From positions 124,001 to 188,000 of the forward strand of contig NZ_UAUI01000022.1 in NCBI RefSeq assembly GCF_900455735.1: a stretch of DNA of 64,000 nt, written 5' to 3'. The notes under the pieces are model-generated. The model saw only the letters and a program-made list of their open reading frames with translations, did not search any database and was not told where the DNA came from. The translations under genes and the position numbers were made by a program. Each line of letters starts with the position of its first letter. Within the stretch, counting starts at the first letter, position 1. Source of the stretch: Rhodococcus wratislaviensis. Its GTDB lineage: Bacteria; Actinomycetota; Actinomycetes; Mycobacteriales; Mycobacteriaceae. Below are positions 1 to 8,142 of the stretch, piece after piece.

Positions 1-77
1 GTCGTCTGGGGACCTGCGGCGGCGTCCCAGTCGTTCAGCTTGTCCAGCAGGACGGACATGTCGGGGTCGAGCTTCAT
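1..77 (-). CDS. 5' end of a probable alpha/beta hydrolase gene (partial)
   Basis: Only the first 25 codons of a leftward gene are in the window; the rest runs off the left edge. The start ATG has a GAGGAG ribosome binding site a few bases upstream. The visible N-terminus reads MKLDPDMSVLLDKLNDWD, an opening typical of hormone-sensitive-lipase type alpha/beta hydrolases, but the catalytic part is outside, so the family call is inference. It begins 48 bases after the stop of the MHS transporter gene and shares its direction, suggesting a lysR-transporter-hydrolase operon. The second copy of this arrangement (transporter at 9909-11234 followed by a CocE-type hydrolase) supports that reading. Confidence 0.5.
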   Translation of the reverse strand, partial: MKLDPDMSVLLDKLNDWDAAAGPQT

Positions 78-125
78 GATTCTCCTCGTGATGGGGTACC
101 GCACCGAGGCGGTTCGGGGGTCGAT

Positions 126-1472
126 TTACTTCTTGCCCAGATCGGTGATCGCGACGCTGCGCGTCTCCGGAGCGGTCACCGCCGAGAGACCGGCCACCAG
201 CAGGCAGACGGAGCCGAAAGCCGCCACCGGTATCCACCCGTGCGTGCCGGTTCCGAGCAGCGCGTAGCCGATGCTCGGGGCGAAGCCCGCGAAGGCGAAC
301 CCGATCTGTGTCGAGATGGCGATGCCGGAGAACCGCACTCGGGTGTCGAACATTTCCGCGAAGAACGTCGGACCGACCCCGCTGACACCGGATGCGGCGG
401 CACCGAAGAAGGCCGACACCGCGAAGATCAGGGGAACGGAACCTGTGCTCATCGCCTCGAAGTAGAAGAAGAACGCGGCGATGGCGCCGACGATTCCGGC
501 GAGATACACGGGGCGGCGGCCGATCTTGTCGCCCAGCATCGCCCAGAGCGGAATGGCGAACAGCTGCATGATGTTTGCGATGACGCCCGCCCACAGCAGG
601 ATCTGGCGTTCGAGACCGGCCTCACCGGTTCCGTAGGCGAGCGCGAAGACCGTCATGATCGTGCCCGACACGGCGAAGAGCGAGCACGCGATCACCCGGA
701 GCATCTGCAGCCGATAGTTCTTGAACAGTTCGACGACGGGTATCTCCACCAGATCGTTGTCGCGTTCCGCCTCCCGGAACACCGGTGTCTCCTCCATCGT
801 CCGGCGGACGAACAGCGCGACGATCGTCAGGATTCCGCTGACGAGGAACGGGATTCGCCAACCCCAGGTGATCAGCATGTCCTCGGGCAGCGCGGCGACG
901 GGAATGAACACCAGGGTCGCGACGAGCTGCCCCGCCTGGGTGCCGCTCATCGTGAAGCTGGTGTAGAACGCCCTGGAACCCTCCGGCGAATGCTCGAGGG
1001 TCAGCGAGTTCGCGCCACTCTGCTCGCCCGCCGCCGAAGCACCCTGCATGAGCCGCAGGACCACCAGCAGGATCGGCGCCGCGATCCCGATGCTCCCGAA
1101 GCCCGGCAGGCATCCGATGAGGAACGTCGAGACTCCCATCAGGACCAGCGTGAAGACGAGCACACGTTTGCGTCCGATGCGGTCGCCGTAGTGTCCGAGC
1201 GCGACGGCCCCGATCGGGCGGGCGATATATCCGACGCCGAAGGTCGCCAGTGCCGCCAACGTGCCGGTCGCCGGACTCTCCGACGGGAAGAAGACCGTCG
1301 GGAAGATCAGGGCGGCCGCCGACCCGTAGATGAAGAAGTCGTAGTACTCGACGAGGCTGCCGAGGAAACTTGCGAACGCCGCCTTGCGGGGCTGACGCGC
1401 GGGCACGCTCGCCGGGGTGCCGACAGGCTGCTGCGAGTTCGGGGGCGCAGCCGAACCAGCTCGTACGCTCAT
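126..1472 (-). CDS. MFS transporter, metabolite:H+ symporter (MHS) family
   Basis: A 448-residue inner-membrane permease with about 12 hydrophobic segments, the normal size for the MHS branch (ShiA, PcaT and ProP relatives), which imports small organic acids or zwitterions with protons. Family marks are the N-terminal LGSLVEYYDFFIYG (about residues 38-51), the loop 2-3 motif GHYGDRIGRKR, the pseudo-repeat LGDKIGRRP in the second half and WGWRIPFL in the middle. The substrate cannot be read from sequence. The gene lies 125 bases downstream of a lysR gene in the same direction, with a dyad (CGATAAG/CTTATCG) overlapping the lysR stop, so control by that LysR protein is likely. A paralogous transporter with its own lysR gene lies at 9909-11234. 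Confidence 0.9.
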   Translation of the reverse strand: MSVRAGSAAPPNSQQPVGTPASVPARQPRKAAFASFLGSLVEYYDFFIYGSAAALIFPTVFFPSESPATGTLAALATFGVGYIARPIGAVALGHYGDRIGRKRVLVFTLVLMGVSTFLIGCLPGFGSIGIAAPILLVVLRLMQGASAAGEQSGANSLTLEHSPEGSRAFYTSFTMSGTQAGQLVATLVFIPVAALPEDMLITWGWRIPFLVSGILTIVALFVRRTMEETPVFREAERDNDLVEIPVVELFKNYRLQMLRVIACSLFAVSGTIMTVFALAYGTGEAGLERQILLWAGVIANIMQLFAIPLWAMLGDKIGRRPVYLAGIVGAIAAFFFYFEAMSTGSVPLIFAVSAFFGAAASGVSGVGPTFFAEMFDTRVRFSGIAISTQIGFAFAGFAPSIGYALLGTGTHGWIPVAAFGSVCLLVAGLSAVTAPETRSVAITDLGKK

Positions 1473-1588
1473 GGGAGGACCTTTCGGACCGGAGTGAAGG
1501 TGATGAGGTGCCGCGGATCACACCACCGCTGCGCCGACGACTCTGCCAAACGCCTTCATCACAGTCCAAGATCAACTTGGCATACTTT

Positions 1589-1607
1589 CGATAAGAATTA
1601 CTTATCG
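1589..1607. promoter_or_regulatory. Candidate LysR operator (perfect 7-bp dyad) before the transporter gene
   Basis: CGATAAG and CTTATCG flank a 5-base spacer (AATTA). The dyad contains the T-N11-A arrangement usual for LysR boxes and overlaps the lysR stop codon. A related 15-bp ATAA...TTAT site sits in the equivalent place in the paralogous lysR/transporter pair at 11396-11410. Function as an operator is inferred from position and symmetry. Confidence 0.45.
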
Positions 1608-2503
1608 AACTCGTCGATCGTCGGCATGAGCTCCTCCGCGACTGCGAGGACGGTCTCGAGCAACGGTGTCCGGGGCCTGTCGGCCCACGCCAGCGCACCG
1701 CGGATTCGGTGGCGTCCGCCGTCCGTGGGCACGACGACGGCGTCGACGGCTCCGGTGCGATGGGAACTGACAGGAATGAGCGAGACGCCTACACCCGCCG
1801 CCACGAGCGCGGTCAGCGTCGTTCCATCGGACGTCTCCTGCGCGATCTCCGGCGTGAACCCCGCGTCGTGGCATGCAGCCAGCACGTCCAGACGCAGAGT
1901 CGATCCCGACGCCGCCGGGTTGGTGACGAACGGATCGTCGCGCAGTTCGGACAGCGAGATCTCCGAGCGTGTCGCCAGTGGGTGGTCGGCGTAGAGCAGC
2001 GCACCCAGAGGCTCGACCGAGATCAGCCTCGTCGAAACTTCGGGATGCGACAACTCCGCCGAGACGAAACCGAGATCGAGCTTGCCGGAATAGATGTCGT
2101 CGAGGATCAGCCCGCTCGGTCTCGCCCCGTCGAGAACCAACTCGAGTTTCGGATATCTCTTGCGCACGGTGCGGGCGAACAGAGGCAGCCTCGACTGTCC
2201 GTAGGCGCCGCTGAATCCGACACGCACGCGACCCTCCTCCGCGGGATTGCCCGCGGACGCCGACTGCTCGGCCCAGGCAACGGCTTTCAGCGCGGCCCGG
2301 CACGGCTCGAGAAATTGCTCGCCCGCGGAAGTCAGCCGAATGGGTCTCGTACCCCGGTCGAACAGCCTCACTCCGAGATGCCTCTCGAGCTGCTGGATCT
2401 GCTGGCTGACCGCGGGCTGGGCTATGCGCAACGACTCGGCGGCCCGGCCGTAGTTCGACACCTCGGCCACGGCGAGGAACGCGCGCATCCAGCGGATCTC
2501 CAT
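1598..2503 (-). CDS. LysR family transcriptional regulator
   Basis: A 301-residue LysR-type regulator of standard length. Residues 1-60 form the winged helix-turn-helix (MEIRWMRAFLAVAEV, AAESLRIAQPAVSQQIQQLE), followed by a linker helix and an effector-binding domain from about residue 90, with the conserved GFSGAYGQSRLP segment after the linker. It is transcribed in the same direction as the MHS transporter gene that follows 125 bases downstream, so it probably senses that transporter's substrate or a product and controls it. It is closely similar over its whole length to the LysR at 11407-12315 (same EIRWM start, same GFSGAYGQ segment and similar C-terminal half), so the two are paralogues. 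The inducer is unknown. Confidence 0.93.
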   Translation of the reverse strand: MEIRWMRAFLAVAEVSNYGRAAESLRIAQPAVSQQIQQLERHLGVRLFDRGTRPIRLTSAGEQFLEPCRAALKAVAWAEQSASAGNPAEEGRVRVGFSGAYGQSRLPLFARTVRKRYPKLELVLDGARPSGLILDDIYSGKLDLGFVSAELSHPEVSTRLISVEPLGALLYADHPLATRSEISLSELRDDPFVTNPAASGSTLRLDVLAACHDAGFTPEIAQETSDGTTLTALVAAGVGVSLIPVSSHRTGAVDAVVVPTDGGRHRIRGALAWADRPRTPLLETVLAVAEELMPTIDEFDK

Positions 2504-2615
2504 GCCCGCACCCTATGTCGTGCCGAAATTCGACGGTTGATTGCGATTGGCTCTCGGTCTGTTTGCCGGGTTTCGACGCGGGGTACTTTAACAACACAAC
2601 CGCTGGGAGTAACCA

Positions 2616-3152
2616 ATGGACACCATGACTGTCATCTGGATCATCGTCGCGATCGTCGTCGTTCTCGCCCTGATCGCGCTGGCCGTTGCGGCATCACGCA
2701 AGCGCAACGAGCGCAACCGTCAGCAGGCCGACAGCATCCGCGCGAAGGCGCAGGAGCAGACGTCCGTCGTCGAGAAGCGCGAGGCGATCGCGGAGGAAAC
2801 TGCGGCCAACGCCAGAAGGGCTCAAGCAGAAGCCGAGGCCAAGGCGGCAGAGGCCAAGAGGCTGCAGGTCGATGCGCAGACGCACCAGAACACGGCGACC
2901 ACGTCTCGTGACGACCTGAAGCACGAGTGGCAGCGGGCCGACGAGCTCGATCCCGACGTCAAGACGACGGACACTCCGACGAACGACGCCAGGGCCACCG
3001 ACGCTCGAACCACGGGAGCGGGACCCACGAACGCTCGCGTCACCGACGCTCGAACCACCGGAACGGGGCCCGCCAACGCTCGCCCCAACGGCACGGACTC
3101 CACCAATACCCATGGAGCGCACGCGAAGCCGACCGACACGTCGTCGACATAG
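2616..3152 (+). CDS. Membrane-anchored coiled-coil protein with Thr/Asp/Ala-rich repeat tail
   Basis: A 178-residue protein of unknown function. Residues 5-27 form one hydrophobic helix (VIWIIVAIVVVLALIALAVA), followed by a strongly charged Arg/Lys/Glu/Ala segment to about residue 105 that should form a coiled coil, then a disordered tail rich in T, D, A and G. The tail contains two tandem 15-residue units of the form TDARTTGxGPxNARx, encoded by a 45-base direct repeat. The likely topology is a short extracytoplasmic end, one membrane helix and a cytoplasmic coiled coil. It is the first of three small rightward genes for membrane proteins. Similar helix-plus-coiled-coil proteins of unknown function are common in Rhodococcus and relatives. 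Confidence 0.75.
   Translation: MDTMTVIWIIVAIVVVLALIALAVAASRKRNERNRQQADSIRAKAQEQTSVVEKREAIAEETAANARRAQAEAEAKAAEAKRLQVDAQTHQNTATTSRDDLKHEWQRADELDPDVKTTDTPTNDARATDARTTGAGPTNARVTDARTTGTGPANARPNGTDSTNTHGAHAKPTDTSST
2994..3083 (+). repeat. Two tandem 45-base units inside the coding sequence
   Basis: Units 2994-3038 and 3039-3083 differ at only a few bases. They keep the reading frame and encode the repeated TDARTTG...NAR segment of the membrane-anchored protein. Degenerate flanking copies (DARATDA upstream) suggest expansion by slippage. Confidence 0.8.
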
Positions 3153-3211
3153 CGTTCGAGAGTACGTCACGCGCACCGGCTCGACGCCGGTGCCCACACG
3201 GGAGGTCGGAA

Positions 3212-3418
3212 ATGCGTATCGGACGACTCGTGACGCTCATCGTGATCATCTGGCTGATCATCGGCGCCATTGCCGTATGGCAGCGCGGGTACTTCAAGGA
3301 CGCGACGGCTGATTGCGCCAGCGCCGGGACGATCGCGGTCACCGTGATCGCCGGCCCACTCAATTACGCGGGCGTGAACCCGAAGATCGATTGTGAAGTG
3401 CCGCAACCGAGTCAGTAG
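3212..3418 (+). CDS. Small single-pass membrane protein
   Basis: A 68-residue protein of unknown function. The start ATG is preceded by GGAGGTCGGAA, a strong ribosome binding site. Residues 5-22 (RLVTLIVIIWLIIGAIAV) form one membrane helix. The remainder (GYFKDATADC...KIDCEVPQ) carries two cysteines that could form a disulphide if exported. The lone helix with a positively charged N-terminus fits either an uncleaved signal anchor or a cleaved signal peptide. It lies 59 bases after the coiled-coil protein gene and 31 bases before another tiny membrane protein gene, so the three may be co-transcribed. Related short proteins occur widely in Rhodococcus and Mycobacterium without known function. 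Confidence 0.75.
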   Translation: MRIGRLVTLIVIIWLIIGAIAVWQRGYFKDATADCASAGTIAVTVIAGPLNYAGVNPKIDCEVPQPSQ

Positions 3419-3449
3419 TTCCAGACCGTCAACCGAAAGAGGGAAGACC

Positions 3450-3605
3450 GTGATCGTTCTCGGAATCATCCTGCTCGTCATCGGCCTCGTCGCGGGGATC
3501 TCGATCCTCACGACGATCGGAATCATCCTTCTCGTCATCGGCCTCGTGCTACTGCTGCTGGGCACGACGGGTCGCGCGGTCGGCGGGCGGAAGTACTGGT
3601 ATTGA
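3450..3605 (+). CDS. Tiny hydrophobic protein, probable DUF6131 family
   Basis: A 51-residue protein starting at a GTG preceded by AGAGGGAAG. It is almost wholly two hydrophobic stretches built from a near-repeat (IVLGIILLVIGLVAGI, then TIGIILLVIGLVLLLLG) and ends in the polar tail GRAVGGRKYWY. This pattern matches the small actinobacterial family I know as DUF6131; the family number is from memory. Two transmembrane helices with both ends on the same side are likely. It is the last gene of the small membrane-protein trio, and nothing in the sequence indicates a function. Confidence 0.7.
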   Translation: MIVLGIILLVIGLVAGISILTTIGIILLVIGLVLLLLGTTGRAVGGRKYWY

Positions 3606-3649
3606 CCCCGGCCTTTGACACCGGCTCCCAGTTGTCGGACATCCTCAAC

Positions 3650-3666
3650 CATTGACATTATCAATG
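3650..3666 (+). promoter_or_regulatory. MarR-type operator overlapping the promoter of the acyl-CoA dehydrogenase gene
   Basis: A perfect dyad CATTGA-CATTA-TCAATG. Its left arm supplies a consensus -35 box (TTGACA, 3652-3657); a weak -10-like GATAAG follows 17 bases later. The same dyad occurs at 4939-4955 and, slightly altered, between marR and the SDR gene. A bound repressor would exclude RNA polymerase. Confidence 0.6.
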
Positions 3667-3734
3667 ATTGATAGATAAGTTCCTTTCGGGTATGCACGCG
3701 TGCGTCGCACGTGTGCCGACGAAAGGAACCTTGC

Positions 3735-4901
3735 ATGTCTTCGGTTGCACTGGAACGGACCATCTTCGACGCCGATCACGATGCGTTCCGGGAAACGGTG
3801 CGCCGGTTCGCCGAACGGGACGTGGCCCCGCATCTTCGCGACTGGGCCGATGCGGGACAGGTCGACCGGGACGTCTACCGTCAGGCCGGCAAGCTCGGGC
3901 TCCTCGGGATCAACGTCGACGAACGATTCGCCGGCGGCGGAATCGACGACTTCCGTTTCAACGCCATCGTCATCGAAGAGCTCTGCCGCGTCGGCGCCCC
4001 CGCCGTCGTGATGGGCCTGGCGGGCATCAACGACCTCGTCACGCCCTACCTCGTCTCGCTGGCGAACGAGGAGCAGAAGCATCGGTTCCTGACACCCTTG
4101 TGCACCGGCGAGAAGATCGGCGCCATCGCCATGACCGAGCCGGGCGCGGGTAGCGACCTGGCCGCGATCTCCACGACCGCCCTCCCGGACGGAGACGATC
4201 TGCTCCTCAACGGCACCAAGATCTTCATCAGCAACGGAATGCTCGCCGACTTCGTGATCGTCGTGGCCAAGACGGATCCGGCAGCGGGCAAGCAGGGCGT
4301 CAGCCTGCTGGTGGTCGAAGACGGGACGGCCGGATTCACCCGCAACGGACCGCTGCACAAGGTCGGCCTGACCGCCCAGGACACCGCCGAGCTCGTGTTC
4401 GACGACGTCCGCGTCCCCCGCGAGAACGTCCTGGGCGAGCTGAACGACGGCTTCGGCTACCTGCGCCACAATCTGCCCCAGGAACGCCTCAGCGTCGCCG
4501 TCACGTCCATGGCGTCGATGCGACGCACGTTCGACCAGGCCCTGACGTACAGCTGCGACCGCACGGCATTCGGCCAGAGGGTGGCCGACTTCCAGGCCAA
4601 CCGGTTCTACCTCGCGGAACTCGCCACCGAGATCGAGATCGCGCAGTGCTTCACCGACCGCTGCATCCTCGACGCCGCACACGGCACGCTCGACGAGGTG
4701 ACCGCGGCGATGGCCAAATGGTGGATCACCGAGCTGCAGCAACGGGTCGTGCAGCGCGCGGTCCAATTGCACGGCGGCTACGGATACATGCGCGAGTACG
4801 ACGTCGCCCAGGACTATCTCGACTGCCGCGGCGGGCCGATCTACGCCGGCACCACCGAGATCATGAAGGAAATCATCGGGCGCAAGCTCACACGTGCGTG
4901 A
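3735..4901 (+). CDS. Acyl-CoA dehydrogenase
   Basis: A 388-residue FAD flavoenzyme of normal family length that introduces an alpha,beta double bond into an acyl-CoA. Visible marks are the N-terminal helical domain, AMTEPGAGSDLAAI (about residues 134-147), the helix segment RTAFGQRVADFQ and the C-terminal signature AQDYLDCRGGPIYAGTTEI. Where medium-chain enzymes carry their catalytic Glu (IYEGT) this protein has Ala (IYAGT), as in the long-chain/isovaleryl branch, where the base lies on another helix. The start chosen (MSSVALERT) has GAAAGG just upstream; an upstream GTG at 3711 would cover that site. The gene heads a likely operon with the MHS transporter and acyl-CoA ligase genes and is preceded by a MarR-type operator. 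Substrate chain type is not predictable. Confidence 0.93.
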   Translation: MSSVALERTIFDADHDAFRETVRRFAERDVAPHLRDWADAGQVDRDVYRQAGKLGLLGINVDERFAGGGIDDFRFNAIVIEELCRVGAPAVVMGLAGINDLVTPYLVSLANEEQKHRFLTPLCTGEKIGAIAMTEPGAGSDLAAISTTALPDGDDLLLNGTKIFISNGMLADFVIVVAKTDPAAGKQGVSLLVVEDGTAGFTRNGPLHKVGLTAQDTAELVFDDVRVPRENVLGELNDGFGYLRHNLPQERLSVAVTSMASMRRTFDQALTYSCDRTAFGQRVADFQANRFYLAELATEIEIAQCFTDRCILDAAHGTLDEVTAAMAKWWITELQQRVVQRAVQLHGGYGYMREYDVAQDYLDCRGGPIYAGTTEIMKEIIGRKLTRA

Positions 4902-4938
4902 CGGGCGCGATAACCGCAGAAGCGTTGGCGATCTCTTC

Positions 4939-4955
4939 CATTGACAAGTTCAATG
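4939..4955 (+). promoter_or_regulatory. MarR-type operator and promoter before the second MHS transporter gene
   Basis: A perfect dyad CATTGA-CAAGT-TCAATG. TTGACA (4941-4946) forms the -35 box and TTTAAT (4963-4968) a good -10 with a 16-base spacer. This is the strongest of the three copies as a promoter. It matches the sites at 3650 and 13293. Confidence 0.65.
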
Positions 4956-5028
4956 ATTAATGTTTAATTGTGATCCGCGCTACACACGCGAACCGCTCTG
5001 TTGTCCCACGCTCGGCCAAGGAGTATCG

Positions 5029-6357
5029 ATGACGGTCACCGCCACCGCCGGCACCATGTCGGCCACCCAACGCAAGACGGAAGTTCGCAGGGTGATCCTG
5101 TCGAGCTACCTGGGCAGCACCATCGAGTTCTACGACTTCCTGCTCTACGCCACCGCAGCGTCCCTCGTCTTCGGTCCGGTGTTCTTCGCCGATCTGGACC
5201 CCCTGGCCGCGAGCATCGCGTCGATGGGAACGTTCGCCGCCGGCTATGTCGCGCGCCCACTGGGCGGAATCGTCTTCGGTCACTTCGGGGACACCGTCGG
5301 CCGCAAGGCCATGCTGCTGATCTCGATGACCGTCATGGGCATCGCGTCGTTCGCGATCGGGCTCATTCCGCCGCCGGAGATGATCGGGTCCTGGGCCGCG
5401 GTGATCCTCGTCCTCCTCCGCGTCTGCCAGGGACTCGCCGTCGGCGGCGAATGGGGTGGCGCAGCGCTGATGTCGCTGGAACACGCGGAATCCGGCAAGC
5501 GCGGTTTCGCCGCAGCGTTCACCAACGCGGGCGCCCCGACCGGCGCACTGCTCGGCACCCTCGCACTGGCGGCCGTATCGCTCCTCCCCGACGAGCAGTT
5601 CCTGACGTGGGGGTGGCGCATCCCGTTCCTGATCTCCGCGTTCATGCTGGCCCTCGGCCTGTTCATCCGGTCCAAGGTGTCGGAGAGCCCGCTGTTCACG
5701 GCGGCGCTGAAGGAATCGGCGAAGAAGGAGACCGCCCCGCCGATCGTCACCATCCTGAAGCGGCCCCGCGCGGTCGTCGTGGCGTCCATGAGCTGCATCG
5801 CGAGCTTCGGAATGCAGACCGCGTTCACCACGTTCGCCATCACCTACGCCGTGGCGAGCGGCGCCCAGCGGTCCGACGCGCTGCTGGCGTTCTCCTTCTG
5901 CCAGTTCTGCGCGATCTTCCTGGTTCTCGGATCTGCGCGACTGTCCGACCGGATCGGCCGCCGGCCGGTCATGCTCGCGGGTCTCGGCGCGATGATCCTC
6001 AGCGTCTACCCACTGTTCCTACTGCTGAGCACGGGACAGTTCCTGTTCATCGCGCTCGCCTTCGTCGGATACACCATCTGCCACTCGGCGACCTACGGTC
6101 CGATGGCGGCGTTCATCTCCGAACAATTCGGCACCCGGGCGCGCTACACCGGGGCGTCGCTCGGATACCAGCTCGCCACCCTCATCGGCGCGGGATTCAC
6201 CCCCGTCATCCTGGCGTCGCTGTTCGCGTCGTCCGGCAAATCGATCATCCCGGTCGGGTTGTTCATCATCGCACTGTGCGTGGTCAGCGCCGTCTTCCTC
6301 GTCGCGACGAAGGAGAGCAAGGACAACGACCTGAGCGCCGAGACCCCGTCTGCCTGA
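5029..6357 (+). CDS. MFS transporter, MHS family
   Basis: A 442-residue, 12-helix proton symporter of the MHS group. It shows LGSTIEFYDFLLYATAA at the first helix, GHFGDTVGRK in loop 2-3, WGWRIPFLIS in the middle and LSDRIGRRP in the second half. The start ATG follows AAGGAGTATCG; the frame is open further upstream but without a comparable site. It lies between the acyl-CoA dehydrogenase and acyl-CoA ligase genes, which suggests it brings in the acid that the ligase activates. It has its own operator-controlled promoter at 4939, and the ligase gene 58 bases downstream is probably co-transcribed. The substrate is unknown; aromatic, dicarboxylic or branched acids are typical of the family. Confidence 0.92.
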   Translation: MTVTATAGTMSATQRKTEVRRVILSSYLGSTIEFYDFLLYATAASLVFGPVFFADLDPLAASIASMGTFAAGYVARPLGGIVFGHFGDTVGRKAMLLISMTVMGIASFAIGLIPPPEMIGSWAAVILVLLRVCQGLAVGGEWGGAALMSLEHAESGKRGFAAAFTNAGAPTGALLGTLALAAVSLLPDEQFLTWGWRIPFLISAFMLALGLFIRSKVSESPLFTAALKESAKKETAPPIVTILKRPRAVVVASMSCIASFGMQTAFTTFAITYAVASGAQRSDALLAFSFCQFCAIFLVLGSARLSDRIGRRPVMLAGLGAMILSVYPLFLLLSTGQFLFIALAFVGYTICHSATYGPMAAFISEQFGTRARYTGASLGYQLATLIGAGFTPVILASLFASSGKSIIPVGLFIIALCVVSAVFLVATKESKDNDLSAETPSA

Positions 6358-6415
6358 CACACACCCATCCCGCCACAAGCTCGAGAGTAGTTTCGAAAGA
6401 GAACGAGGAGTCACC

Positions 6416-7954
6416 ATGGACAACGAAGGCATCGGCTCGTGGCTCGAGCGCCGCATCGCCATGACGCCGAAGAACGAGGCGCTCGTCTTCGACGGACGAG
6501 CCGTCACTTACGAGGAGATGGCCCTGCGGACCCGCCGACTCGCCCACGGCCTGCGCGCCCTCGGCGTCGAGAAGGGTGACTGCGTCGGCTTCTTCGGGTT
6601 CAACGACCCGGCGGCGCTCGAGGTGATGTTCGCGGCCGGGCTGCTCGGCGCCACATATCTCCCGCTCAACGCACGCCTCACCGCCGAGGAAGCGCGCTAC
6701 GTGCTGGGCGATTCACGGTGCACCACAGTGATCTTCGGTGATCAGCAGGCCGACGTCGCGCAGGAGCTGGCGCAGTCGGACACCCCGGTCACCACCTGGA
6801 TCGGCCTGGGCGACTCGTGGTCCAGCCACACGTACGAGGGCGTGCGCGCCGGGCAGCCGGACACCCGCATCGACGAGCGGGTCGGCCTCGACGACCTGTC
6901 CGTGCTGATGTACTCGTCGGGCACCACCGGCGCACCGAAGGGCGTCATGCTCAGCCACGGCAACATGCTGTGGAACGCGCTGAACCAGCTTCTCGCCCAG
7001 GACATGACGTCGAAGGAACGCACGCTGTCGGTGGCGCCGCTGTTCCACATCGGCGGCATCGGCGGCGCCGTCACACCGACACTGCTCAACGGCGGCACCG
7101 TGGTGCTGCTACGCAAGTTCGATGCCGGCGTCGTCCTCGACACGATCGAGAAGGAACGCATCACCACGTTCTTCGCGGTCCCCACGATGATCCAGGAACT
7201 CTGGCACCACCCCCGGTTCGCGGACGCCGACCTGTCCAGCCTGCGGGCCATCTGCGTCGCCGGGGCTCCGCTGCCCGAAGCGTTGATCTCCCCGTGGCAG
7301 GACCGTGACGTCGCGATCACGCAGGCATACGGGCTGACGGAAACCGCGCCCTCGGTGACGATGCTGTCGAGTGCCGACGTGCGCACCAAGATCGGTTCCG
7401 CCGGAAAGCGGACGTTCTTCACCGACGTCGACGTCGTACGCCCGGACGGGTCGAGCGCCGAACCGAACGAGATCGGCGAGATCGTCGCCAAGGGCCCGAA
7501 CGTGATGCTCGGCTACCTGAATCAGCCCGAGGCGACCGCCCGCACCGTCGTCGACGGCTGGCTGCACACCGGCGACGCCGGCTACTTCGACGACGAAGGC
7601 TTCCTCTTCATCTGCGACCGCTACAAGGACATGTACATCTCCGGCGGCGAGAACGTCTATCCCGCCGAGGTCGAGGCGGCCCTGCTGAGACTGGACGGCA
7701 TCCGGGAGGCGGCGGTGATCGGCGTCCCCCACGAGAAGTGGGGTGAGACCGGCATGGCCTTCGTCGTCGCCGCCGACGGCACGACACTCGACGCGGAGAC
7801 GGTACGTGCCCGGCTGCGAGAAAAGCTCGCGGGATTCAAGATTCCCACGTTCATCCAGATCGCGGAGGCACTCCCCCGCACCGCCACCGGCAAGATCCGC
7901 AAACCCGACCTGCGAACCTCCGCCCGTGAGTACTTGTTAACCGCGGGCGGTTAA
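6416..7954 (+). CDS. Acyl-CoA ligase (AMP-forming, ANL superfamily)
   Basis: A 512-residue adenylate-forming enzyme that converts a carboxylic acid to its CoA thioester at the cost of ATP. The P-loop reads [16 protein letters not shown] (about residues 166-181). It is followed by [10 protein letters not shown], the [16 protein letters not shown] block, [16 protein letters not shown] at the domain hinge and TATGKIRK with the catalytic Lys near the C-terminus. The length suits medium/long-chain or aryl-CoA ligases. A clear ribosome binding site (GAACGAGGAG) precedes the ATG. The last nine residues (REYLLTAGG) and the stop codon are encoded by a palindromic repeat, so the C-terminus has apparently been replaced or extended by repeat insertion. 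It is a functional partner of the dehydrogenase, MaoC and SDR genes. Confidence 0.93.
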   Translation: MDNEGIGSWLERRIAMTPKNEALVFDGRAVTYEEMALRTRRLAHGLRALGVEKGDCVGFFGFNDPAALEVMFAAGLLGATYLPLNARLTAEEARYVLGDSRCTTVIFGDQQADVAQELAQSDTPVTTWIGLGDSWSSHTYEGVRAGQPDTRIDERVGLDDLSVLMYSSGTTGAPKGVMLSHGNMLWNALNQLLAQDMTSKERTLSVAPLFHIGGIGGAVTPTLLNGGTVVLLRKFDAGVVLDTIEKERITTFFAVPTMIQELWHHPRFADADLSSLRAICVAGAPLPEALISPWQDRDVAITQAYGLTETAPSVTMLSSADVRTKIGSAGKRTFFTDVDVVRPDGSSAEPNEIGEIVAKGPNVMLGYLNQPEATARTVVDGWLHTGDAGYFDDEGFLFICDRYKDMYISGGENVYPAEVEAALLRLDGIREAAVIGVPHEKWGETGMAFVVAADGTTLDAETVRARLREKLAGFKIPTFIQIAEALPRTATGKIRKPDLRTSAREYLLTAGG

Positions 7955-7970
7955 CAAGTACTCACGGGCG
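7921..7970. repeat. Palindromic repeat, copy 1 (perfect 24-bp arms)
   Basis: The arms 7921-7944 and 7947-7970 are exact reverse complements with a 2-base centre; the core is GTGAGTACTTGTTAACCGC. The right arm contains the TAA stop of the acyl-CoA ligase gene and the left arm encodes its C-terminal residues. Copy 2 lies 120 bases on and copy 3 at 15670. All are at convergent gene ends, so a bidirectional transcription stop is plausible. An identical tail, CGCGTCAGCGCA, follows copies 1 and 2. Confidence 0.9.
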
Positions 7971-8032
7971 CGTCAGCGCATCGACGTTCCGTTGATGACC
8001 AGCGTGTGCACGGGCTCCCTGGTCTACGCGAA

Positions 8033-8060
8033 AGCCGGCCTGCTGAAAGGCAGGCCGGCT
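8033..8060. terminator. Hairpin between two palindromic repeats
   Basis: AGCCGGCCTGC and GCAGGCCGGCT form a perfect 11-bp GC-rich stem with a 6-base loop (TGAAAG). No T-tract follows on either strand, so it is not a classical intrinsic terminator, but it lies between convergent genes (ligase, CocE hydrolase) where a bidirectional stop is expected. Confidence 0.5.
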
Positions 8061-8092
8061 ACAACGCATTGGGCGTCCTTGCCGCTTCGCGA

Positions 8093-8138
8093 CCCGTGAG
8101 TACTTATTAACCTCCGGCGGTTAACAAGTACTCACGGG
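8093..8138. repeat. Palindromic repeat, copy 2
   Basis: It has the same core as copy 1, with one arm mismatch (TTATTAACC against GGTTAACAA) and a 6-base centre. Its tail CGCGTCAGCGCA contains the TGA stop and last codons of the leftward CocE-type hydrolase gene, so here the repeat abuts the end of the minus-strand gene. Confidence 0.88.
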
Positions 8139-8142
8139 CGCG

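Noticed and set aside
240-1994. A 584-codon open frame on the + strand
   Set aside because: It is antisense to both the MHS transporter and LysR genes, which have clear family motifs; the composition is typical of a shadow frame.
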